This document shows positions 1 through 4,840 of a DNA stretch of 5,726 nucleotides, in pieces. Below the pieces are notes generated by a model that was given only the letters and a program-made list of their open reading frames with translations, made no database searches and was not told the DNA's origin. A program made the position numbers and the translations under genes. The stretch comes from a bacterium. Its GTDB lineage: Bacteria; UBP14; UBA6098; B30-G16. Within the stretch, counting starts at the first letter, position 1, and each line of letters begins with the position of its first letter. The stretch spans positions 1 to 5,726 of the forward strand of contig JAMOPH010000404.1 of NCBI GenBank assembly GCA_027064665.1. The letters run 5' to 3'.

Positions 1-98
1 TTATGCTTTGCCTGGCTATGAAAACTCATTGAAAAACAAAACCGAAAAATAAAAACGCCACTGATGTCAACTAAAAATCAATGCTGATTTTTTATCTT

Positions 99-126
99 TT
101 GAAAAACCATAACCCACAAATATATT
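99..126 (+). promoter_or_regulatory. sigma70-like promoter for the split-barrel gene
   Basis: A -35-like TTGAAA (99-104, 5/6 to consensus) and a -10-like TATATT (121-126, 5/6) are separated by 16 bases. Transcription would begin near 133, leaving about 20 bases before the start codon at 153, with the AGGAGG ribosome binding site at 142-147 in between. This placement argues against the in-frame upstream ATG at 81, which lies before the promoter and has no ribosome binding site. The promoter is inferred from sequence only; the surrounding DNA is AT-rich, so chance matches are possible. Confidence 0.5.
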
Positions 127-152
127 TGTTCTCACATCATCAGGAGGAAAAA

Positions 153-773
153 ATGCTTCCCGAGAAATTCCTCAACTGGGCGTATCACAAGCGGGCGAAA
201 CTTGTCCGCAGGCAGGTTGAGGGCGAAAATATCCATCCCCGGGAGATTTTTCTGGGATTTACCACCCACACGCCAGCCATCATCACTCACGGAAGCGCCG
301 GGCTGAACGGCTCAATCAAGGGAATCGGGTTCCTGCCCAAAAAGGAATACATTGAGGAAATTCTGGACATCTATATGCGGCACATCGCCACCGCCGACCA
401 GGAACACTACGCCGACCGCGGGCTGAAAATCCTCTACGAGCAGATGTGGTCGCCGCAGGCTTTTGACAAAATAGATTTTTCCATCCTCGGCACACTGGAA
501 CTTGCCAAGGGTCACACCTGGACAAATCTTCACGAGAATCCCGAGGCGACCCTGCTTTTCTACGAGCCGCCGGTCATATCCTTTGAGGTTCGCTGCATCG
601 CCGAAATCCACACCGATGGGATATACCACAAATTCCTCAATGCCCAGCACGATATGTTCCACCATCCGAACCCCGAGCGATGGAAAAACCGCCCAGCATA
701 CATTTTCCGGATAAAGGAAATCTACGACAACTCCGCCACCCGCGATGGTTTCGGGAGACCGATTTTCCCGTGA
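153..773 (+). CDS. FMN-binding split-barrel (pyridoxamine 5'-phosphate oxidase-like) family protein, putative
   Basis: A soluble protein of 206 residues with no signal peptide or membrane segment. The start at 153 is chosen because a strong AGGAGG lies five bases upstream; the frame stays open upstream to an ATG at 81, but that stretch has no ribosome binding site and reads as non-coding. The second half looks like a split-barrel flavin-binding fold. Residues 110-150 contain a strand, then a TWTNLHENPEATLLFY segment, which resembles the 'nL..NPrvsL' signature of pyridoxamine-phosphate-oxidase-like proteins, then a strand with an AEIH ending. The C-terminal part is rich in His and aromatic residues (AQHDMFHHPNPERW, residues 164-177), followed by RPAYIFRIKEIYDNS. 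The N-terminal 100 residues, with a Gly-rich HGSAGLNGSIKGIG segment (46-59) and a helical stretch, match nothing I recognise. If the family is right it would bind FMN, F420 or haem; the substrate cannot be told. It could instead belong to an uncharacterised conserved family. It stands alone on its strand. Confidence 0.5.
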   Translation: MLPEKFLNWAYHKRAKLVRRQVEGENIHPREIFLGFTTHTPAIITHGSAGLNGSIKGIGFLPKKEYIEEILDIYMRHIATADQEHYADRGLKILYEQMWSPQAFDKIDFSILGTLELAKGHTWTNLHENPEATLLFYEPPVISFEVRCIAEIHTDGIYHKFLNAQHDMFHHPNPERWKNRPAYIFRIKEIYDNSATRDGFGRPIFP

Positions 774-782
774 ACGAGAATT

Positions 783-815
783 CCCTCTCCTTCCGGACAA
801 GCCCCGGGTGAGGGG
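783..815. repeat. degenerate palindromic (REP-like) intergenic repeat
   Basis: Ten bases after the stop of the split-barrel gene, the sequence runs from CCCTCTCC (783-790) to GGGTGAGGGG (806-815), with CCCTC at 783-787 pairing with GAGGG at 810-814. From memory, this framework (CCCTCTCC, then a hairpin, then GGGGTGAGGG) matches a widespread class of short palindromic intergenic repeats seen in many bacterial genomes. The inner hairpin here has decayed: only TCCGGA is left in the middle. It abuts the orphan sorting-tail fragment. Assignment to a repeat family rests on the conserved ends only. Confidence 0.45.
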
Positions 816-927
816 AAACAAATACATTTGGTTCCCCGACCAATCTGTTCCTTTAGGAGTTTATCTAATTCGAGCGATGACCGAAGATGGGCAGGTCGCA
901 CAGAAAAAAGTGGTGCTAATAAGATAG
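816..927 (+). pseudogene. orphan 3' end of a surface-protein gene: type IX-like C-terminal sorting tail
   Basis: From the AAA codon at 820 to the TAG at 925-927 the + strand encodes 35 residues (KYIWFPDQSVPLGVYLI then RAMTEDGQVAQKKVVLIR). They match the last 35 residues of the large secreted protein ending at 4574 at 27 of 35 positions. In nucleotides, 85 of 105 bases agree, and nine of the changed codons are synonymous. Such tails (GVYLI...G....KKVVLIR) close proteins exported by type IX-like systems in the FCB group. No body of a protein lies in front of it: upstream in the same frame are only the palindromic repeat and the out-of-frame end of the split-barrel gene, with no signal peptide, no PNPFN motif and no ribosome binding site of note. 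I read it as the remnant of a deleted surface-protein gene. A less likely reading is a short expressed peptide starting at the ATG at 745. Confidence 0.75.
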
Positions 928-970
928 CAAATTGGTTCCCGAATTCAGACAAGGGCGCCAAATTATTATA

Positions 971-1720
971 TTATTCGCTCAAAATACCCAACTTGTGCGC
1001 GATATAGAACAATATAATCCCCGCCGCCACGGAGACATTGAAAGAATCAATCTCCCCCGCCTGCGGTATTGAGACAATCACATCGCCTTTGCGGCGGACC
1101 TTACCGGATACACCCTCGCCCTCCGAACCCATCACCACGGCGATTTTACCGGCGGGCTCAAATTTGGTTATCGGCACCGAATTCGGCGAGGGCTTGTCGG
1201 CGACTATCACAGTGTATCCGTGGTCCTTGAGGACACCAAGCGTGTGCGCCAGCGACTCTGCCCGGGCGATTGGCGTATGTTCTGTGGCGCCGGCGCTTGT
1301 GTGCACCACCACCGGAGTTATCTGCGCGCTGTTTTTTGTCGGGATTATAACTCCCCCGGCGCCGCACAGGTTCGCACTGCGGATTATCGCCCCCAGGTTG
1401 TGCGGGTCGGTTATGCCCTCCGCCAGAACCAGAATCTCCGGCTGGCGGTCAATTATTATATCAAGCGGAGTGTATTCAAATTCCTCCGCGCGGGCGACAA
1501 TCCCCTGATGGTCCGGGCGCTTGATGAGATTATACAGGTATTGCTTGCTCACCACCGACAGGCGAAAATCCTTGGATATGCCGTATTTTCTCATTTCGCG
1601 CTGGAGAAAATTTTTGGCGGGCTCGGTCAGAAATATCTGGAACACTCTGCGGGGTCCCCGCAGGACCTCAACCACCGGGCGCCTGCCGAAAATCAGTTCT
1701 GTCCGGACAAATTCGGGCAT
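971..1720 (-). CDS. rlmB: 23S rRNA (guanosine-2'-O-)-methyltransferase RlmB-like, SpoU/TrmH family
   Basis: A 249-residue SPOUT-class methyltransferase that transfers a methyl group from S-adenosylmethionine to a ribose 2'-OH of RNA; RlmB acts on G2251 in the peptidyl-transferase centre of 23S rRNA. Residues 8-80 form the L30e-like substrate-binding domain (ELIFGRRPVVEVL near the start, RPDHQGIVA at 68-76). The catalytic SpoU domain follows with all three motifs: motif 1 at 101-117 (ITDPHNLGAIIRSA, Asn108 and Arg114), motif 2 at 197-204 (MGSEGEGV, Glu200) and motif 3 at 218-232 (IPQAGEIDSFNVSVA, Ser226 and Asn228). Together these form the deep-knot cofactor site. The length is typical of the family. 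The ATG directly follows the panC stop codon with no gap, and a GGAGG (1732-1736) inside the panC end precedes it by 11 bases, so the two genes are probably co-transcribed and translationally coupled. The exact methylation site is inferred; a tRNA-specific paralogue is possible. Confidence 0.9.
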   Translation of the reverse strand: MPEFVRTELIFGRRPVVEVLRGPRRVFQIFLTEPAKNFLQREMRKYGISKDFRLSVVSKQYLYNLIKRPDHQGIVARAEEFEYTPLDIIIDRQPEILVLAEGITDPHNLGAIIRSANLCGAGGVIIPTKNSAQITPVVVHTSAGATEHTPIARAESLAHTLGVLKDHGYTVIVADKPSPNSVPITKFEPAGKIAVVMGSEGEGVSGKVRRKGDVIVSIPQAGEIDSFNVSVAAGIILFYIAHKLGILSE

Positions 1721-2584
1721 CTAATCTGCCACCTCCACCACGACATTGTCAATCAGGCGGGTGTTCCCCAGAAACACCGCGGTGGCAATCATAACCCGCC
1801 CGCGGATTTGGTCTAAAATTTCCATCGTATCGGCGTCAACAATTTCCACATACTGCACCTTGAACGGTCCGGAGTTTTCTAAAAATTCCCGCACCGCGGC
1901 GACCACTTTTTTCGCGTCGCGCTCGCCGTTTTCTATCATAGTTTTGCCCAGAACGAGCGCCTTATATATCGCCGGGGCGACTTTGCGCTCCTCGGGGGAG
2001 AGATACTCATTCCGCGAGGACATCGCCAGACCATCCGGCTCGCGCACCGTGGGACCCGCCACAATTTCTATCGGGAAGTTGAGGTCTTTGACCATCTTGC
2101 GGATAACCGCCAACTGCTGACCGTCCTTCTGCCCGAACACGGCGAAATCCGGCTGGACAATATTGAAAAGTTTTGCCACCACTGTCATCACGCCGCGGAA
2201 ATGCCCGGGGCGGTATTTCCCGCAGAGGACCTTGGTCATCTCGCCGTCAATATCCACATATGTGCGGTTTTTGAGGTCGTCGGGGGGATACATCTCCTCC
2301 ACCGAGGGCGCGAAAATTATGTCCACGCCCTCTTTTTCGCAAAGTTTTCTGTCGCGCTCAAAATCCCGGGGGTAGCGGTCGTAGTCCTCATTCGGACCGA
2401 ACTGGGTGGGATTGACAAAAATTGACACCACAACCACATCGGCTCTTTTGCGCGCAATCCGGATAAGCGACAGATGCCCCTCGTGAAGGTATCCCATCGT
2501 TGGCACAAATCCGATAGTTTTGCCCTCGCATCTGATTTGCCGCGACTTGGACTGCATCAGAGGGATTGTCCTGATTATCTCCAT
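1721..2584 (-). CDS. panC: pantothenate synthetase (pantoate--beta-alanine ligase)
   Basis: A 287-residue cytosolic enzyme that joins pantoate to beta-alanine, using ATP via a pantoyl-adenylate, in the last step of pantothenate (vitamin B5) synthesis. All landmarks of the HIGH-superfamily nucleotidyltransferase fold are present: PTMGYLHEGHLSL near residues 27-39 (HEGH as the HIGH motif), IFVNPTQFGP, the RPGHFRGVMTVVAKLFN segment, FGQKDGQQLAVI, and GLAMSSRNEYLS, in which SSRN plays the role of KMSKS. The ATG at 2582-2584 is chosen because it opens just before the conserved core, gives the usual family length, and follows a G-rich GGGGGCG element. The frame is open back to 2848, but the extra 88 residues have no family match and would run across the divergent promoter and start of the opposite gene. 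It is first in a unit with rlmB. No other pantothenate gene (panB, panD) lies in the window. Confidence 0.97.
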   Translation of the reverse strand: MEIIRTIPLMQSKSRQIRCEGKTIGFVPTMGYLHEGHLSLIRIARKRADVVVVSIFVNPTQFGPNEDYDRYPRDFERDRKLCEKEGVDIIFAPSVEEMYPPDDLKNRTYVDIDGEMTKVLCGKYRPGHFRGVMTVVAKLFNIVQPDFAVFGQKDGQQLAVIRKMVKDLNFPIEIVAGPTVREPDGLAMSSRNEYLSPEERKVAPAIYKALVLGKTMIENGERDAKKVVAAVREFLENSGPFKVQYVEIVDADTMEILDQIRGRVMIATAVFLGNTRLIDNVVVEVAD

Positions 2585-2728
2585 AGGTTTCGCCCCCGGT
2601 TTAATTGAGATAAAAATATCTTTGCGAACCGGCGGGAACGCAACAGGTTTTCGCAGGTTTTGCGCCGGGAAAACTAAATTCAATAACCCGATCCGGCGCG
2701 CCTGGGTGGTATAAATATAATCTAACCC

Positions 2729-2756
2729 TTGCGAAGACATCCGGGATTGATATAAT
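2729..2756 (+). promoter_or_regulatory. sigma70-like promoter for the surface beta-helix gene
   Basis: A perfect -10 TATAAT (2751-2756) follows a -35-like TTGCGA (2729-2734, 4/6 to consensus) after a 16-base spacer. Transcription would begin near 2763, followed by the ribosome binding site AGGGGGA (2776-2782) and the ATG at 2787. The short leader leaves little room for a riboswitch. For the divergent panC gene I found only weak -10-like matches around 2714-2722 on the opposite strand and do not call one. Confidence 0.6.
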
Positions 2757-2786
2757 TTTACAATAGAACTTCTGCAGGGGGACACG

Positions 2787-4574
2787 ATGAGGAAGTGTGC
2801 AATTTTTGTTTTTGCCATTGCTGGTTTGCTTTTCGCCGAGACGCACATTCCCGGGGGAAATATCTCCGGTATATGGACCGCCGACGGCTCACCATATTAC
2901 ATTGAGGGTGAGGTGCACATCCCCACCGACAGTATGCTGGTAATAGAGCCAGGGTGTTCAATCATATTCACCGGGCACTATAAGTTCTGTGTGGACAGCA
3001 ATGCGGTTCTTAAAGCGATAGGGACAGAGACAGACAGTATAGTTTTCACCGCCCAGGATACGGTGCTGACAGACACAAGCGGAGGTCATCACGGAATAAG
3101 GTTTTATTATGCGGCGGAGGGATGCACCCTAATGTATTGCAGAGTTGAATATGGGAATGCACTTGGTGATTATGAATCTGAGGATGCTTGGGGAGGTGGA
3201 ATTTGGTGTTATTGTTCCAATTTGGTTGTATTGAATAGTGCGATAATAAGGAATTCTGCAACTTATTATGGTGGAGGGATTTATTGTTATAGTTCCGAAG
3301 GAGCTATTTTGAACTGTGTAATCAGCGAGAATGTATCGTCCTGGGACGGCGCTGGAATTTATTGTTCCTATTCTGATTTCACGATAGAGAACAATATTAT
3401 AACCAACAATTCTTCAACAGACGGGGGAAGTGGAGGAGGTATTTGTTGCAGTCACTCTAATCCTGTAATATACAATAATGTTATCAGAGAAAATATGACA
3501 AACTATTGGGGAATAGGTGCTGGAATTTGTTGTAGTGATAGTTCCTGTCCAACTATACAAAGCAACTATATAGAGGGAAACTCTGCCCGCTTAGGGGCTG
3601 GCGGAGGCATTGCCTGCGACATTGGTTGCGATGCAATGTTGTTGGGCAACGTGATTCGGGGTAATTACGCCGACTGGGGCGGGGGAATTGGTACTTGTTT
3701 ATGTGACCCGATAATAAAAGCCAACATAATCGCTGAAAATTCGGGTGGTACCGGAGGTATTCATTGTAGTTGGCATTCTAATCCACTTATAGAGAACAAT
3801 ATTATTACCGGGAATATAGCAAGTGAGGGTGGTGGTGGAATTGCATGTGAGGATTCATCTAACCCAATTATATTGAATAATACAGTTATTAATAATTTGG
3901 GTGGAGGAATTATCTGTGTTGGAGCGTGCAGACCGATAATTTTCAATACCATACTGCGTTCAGATCCCTCTTTTAATGAAATCAATATATTAGGAACCGG
4001 ATGTGCCGGATCTACTGTTTTCGTTGCTTATTCAGATATAGACACCACAAGATATCATATAGATTCAGACACGGCAGGTGTAATAATCTGGGGTCCCGGC
4101 ATAATCAACTCCGACCCACTTTTTGCCGATACCTTGTTTCATCTTTCCGCTGGTTCTCCCTGCATAGATGCCGGCGCAGAATCTGTGTATGTCCCAATCT
4201 GGGACACGGTTGTATATGCGCCAGATTACGATTTTGATGGCGGTGTCCGTCCCTACGGTGCAGGATGGGACATCGGCGCAGATGAATATGGAGCGTGGGA
4301 GATTACCGAAAATATAAAACACCCTCAAAAAATAGAAATCTCCGCCTATCCCAATCCCTTCAACTCCGCCTGCGTCATCACTGTGCCGGCGGGGGCGAGG
4401 GTGGAGATATATGATTTGCAGGGGAGAATAGTATATACTTCCCCATCGGCGGGCACTAAAAATGGCAAACATATCTGGTCCCCGAACCAATCTGTCCCAT
4501 CCGGTGTCTATCTAATTCAGGCGATAGCCGAAGATGGGCAGGTCGCCCGGAAAAAAGTGGTGCTGATAAGGTGA
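2787..4574 (+). CDS. secreted cysteine-rich parallel beta-helix protein with type IX-like C-terminal sorting domain
   Basis: A 595-residue exported protein. Residues 1-17 are a signal peptide (MRKC, hydrophobic core, then LLFA before ETHI). After an N-terminal beta cap, residues 100-390 form a right-handed parallel beta-helix of the pectate-lyase/NosD type. Its repeats run 23-28 residues and each carries G(G/A)GI.C followed by an N-rich strand such as IENNIITNN or IILNNTVINN. Cysteine recurs at the same register in ten successive coils (141, 167, 193, 221, 249, 277, 304, 327, 354, 377), with about 26 cysteines overall. Residues 441-501 (NSDPLF, SPCIDAG, DFDGGVRP, DIGADEYG) match the 'choice-of-anchor Q' type end of such proteins. 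Residues 516-595 are an Ig-like sorting domain with YPNPFNS, VEIYDLQGRIVY and a KKVVLIR end, as in type IX cargo of the FCB group, so cell-surface attachment or release is likely. Similar folds bind or cleave polysaccharides, but I see no catalytic residues I can name. The start is fixed by AGGGGGA at 2776-2782. The helix part is much AT-richer than the flanking genes. Confidence 0.9.
   Translation: MRKCAIFVFAIAGLLFAETHIPGGNISGIWTADGSPYYIEGEVHIPTDSMLVIEPGCSIIFTGHYKFCVDSNAVLKAIGTETDSIVFTAQDTVLTDTSGGHHGIRFYYAAEGCTLMYCRVEYGNALGDYESEDAWGGGIWCYCSNLVVLNSAIIRNSATYYGGGIYCYSSEGAILNCVISENVSSWDGAGIYCSYSDFTIENNIITNNSSTDGGSGGGICCSHSNPVIYNNVIRENMTNYWGIGAGICCSDSSCPTIQSNYIEGNSARLGAGGGIACDIGCDAMLLGNVIRGNYADWGGGIGTCLCDPIIKANIIAENSGGTGGIHCSWHSNPLIENNIITGNIASEGGGGIACEDSSNPIILNNTVINNLGGGIICVGACRPIIFNTILRSDPSFNEINILGTGCAGSTVFVAYSDIDTTRYHIDSDTAGVIIWGPGIINSDPLFADTLFHLSAGSPCIDAGAESVYVPIWDTVVYAPDYDFDGGVRPYGAGWDIGADEYGAWEITENIKHPQKIEISAYPNPFNSACVITVPAGARVEIYDLQGRIVYTSPSAGTKNGKHIWSPNQSVPSGVYLIQAIAEDGQVARKKVVLIR
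3192..3917 (+). repeat. ten degenerate protein-coding repeats (beta-helix coils with GGGI.C motif)
   Basis: This part of the surface-protein gene encodes ten coils that each begin with a glycine triplet, Ile, one or two residues and Cys (GGGIWC, GGGIYC, GAGIYC, GGGICC, GAGICC, GGGIAC, GGGIGTC, TGGIHC, GGGIAC, GGGIIC). The spacing between the cysteines is 26, 26, 28, 28, 28, 27, 23, 27 and 23 residues. The repeats are conserved mainly in protein, since their DNA differs at many positions, so this is an old array and not a recent tandem expansion. The second strand of each coil is asparagine-rich. Confidence 0.85.
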
Positions 4575-4660
4575 TACATTCATCCCGGCGTGAGTTTTTC
4601 TCGTGGGAAAAGCGAAATGGTCACAAGAAACTTATTTGAGCGTAGCGGTCTTCCCTCGCC

Positions 4661-4736
4661 CTTTCTCTAAAAACTTTCCGGCGTTCGGAAATCAAAGATT
4701 TCCGAACGCCGAGGATAAAAGTTTTTAGGAAGAAAG
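4661..4736. terminator. long nested palindrome, candidate bidirectional terminator
   Basis: A perfect 15-bp inverted repeat (4679-4693 with 4697-4711, CGGCGTTCGGAAATC and its complement) closes on an AAA loop. An outer pair, TAAAAACTTT (4668-4677) with AAAGTTTTTA (4718-4727), encloses it, extended by C4667-G4728 and, after a two-base bulge, by CTTTCT (4661-4666) with AGAAAG (4731-4736). About 32 base pairs can form in all. A run of five T follows the inner stem on each strand (4722-4726 on +, complement of 4669-4673 on -), at some distance. The position between two convergent genes fits transcription termination in both directions. The outer arms are more than a simple terminator needs, so a transposable palindrome is an alternative. 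Confidence 0.5.
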
Positions 4737-4742
4737 TCTTTT

Positions 4743-4790
4743 CCTTCTTCCTCTGGGAGGAGGTGGTTCGCGAAGCGAACCGGATGAGAG
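4743..4790. repeat. two-stem palindromic (REP-like) intergenic repeat
   Basis: The unit opens with CCTTCTTCC (4743-4751) and ends with GGATGAGAG (4782-4790). Inside are two hairpins. CTTCTTCC (4744-4751) pairs with GGGAGGAG (4755-4762), counting two G-T pairs, around a TCT loop. GGTTCGC (4765-4771) pairs perfectly with GCGAACC (4775-4781) around GAA. The layout of pyrimidine-rich start, GGGAGAAGGTG-like middle, second hairpin and GGATGAG end matches, from memory, a widespread class of Y-shaped bacterial intergenic repeats. It is related in its ends to the decayed copy at 783-815. Confidence 0.55.
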
Positions 4791-4796
4791 AAGAAT

Positions 4797-4824
4797 AAAA
4801 AAACTCACCCGGCGCGCTTGCGCC
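4797..4824 (-). terminator. probable rho-independent terminator of the rnc-ispF unit
   Basis: Read on the - strand, 16 bases beyond the ispF stop codon, GGCGC (complement of 4820-4824) pairs with GCGCC (complement of 4811-4815) around a four-base AAGC loop. It is followed by GGGTGAG and a run of seven T (complement of 4797-4803). The five-base stem is short and the T run starts seven bases after it, so the call is moderate. The position at the end of the gene pair supports it. Confidence 0.5.
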
Positions 4825-4840
4825 AGCATCAGTCGGGCGG

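Larger units (their letters stand above)
4585..4812. repeat. short inverted repeat bracketing the surface gene/ispF intergenic region
   Basis: CCGG-C-GTGAGTTTTT at 4585-4599 is matched in reverse complement by AAAAACTCAC-CCGG at 4799-4812: 14 paired bases with one extra C at 4589. The repeats face each other across almost the whole gap between the two convergent genes. The right copy is also the tail of the likely ispF terminator. The pair may be two terminator tails of common origin, or the ends of a small non-autonomous mobile element about 230 bp long. No target-site duplication is clear and there is no transposase, so I leave the nature open. Confidence 0.4.

Noticed and set aside
81..152. 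Longer start (ATG at 81) for the split-barrel gene
   Set aside because: There is no ribosome binding site before it, the extra 24 residues look like translated AT-rich leader, and a promoter and a strong AGGAGG lie downstream of it in front of the ATG at 153.
752..770. CGGGA/TCCCG hairpin at the end of the split-barrel gene as a terminator
   Set aside because: The stem is only five bases, lies inside the coding sequence and is not followed by a T run.
745..927. A complete 60-residue gene starting at ATG 745
   Set aside because: The first 25 codons come from the overlapping end of the split-barrel gene and from the palindromic repeat; only the last 35 are related to a protein.
1220..1816. 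198-residue + strand frame opposite rlmB and panC
   Set aside because: It is the antisense shadow of two well-supported genes and has no recognisable domain.
2704..2760. A promoter for panC on the - strand
   Set aside because: Only weak -10-like sequences (TATATT near 2715) occur, without a convincing -35 at 16-18 bases.
2585..2848. N-terminal extension of panC in the open frame up to 2848
   Set aside because: The added 88 residues match nothing in the family, overlap the start of the opposite gene and its promoter, and the ATG at 2584 gives the normal length.
4065..4490. 141-residue - strand frame opposite the surface protein
   Set aside because: It lies antisense to the conserved anchor and sorting domains and resembles no protein family.
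4585..4812. CRISPR array or tRNA in the structured intergenic region
   Set aside because: The palindromes differ from each other and are not regularly spaced direct repeats, and no cloverleaf with TTC-type arm and anticodon stem can be drawn.
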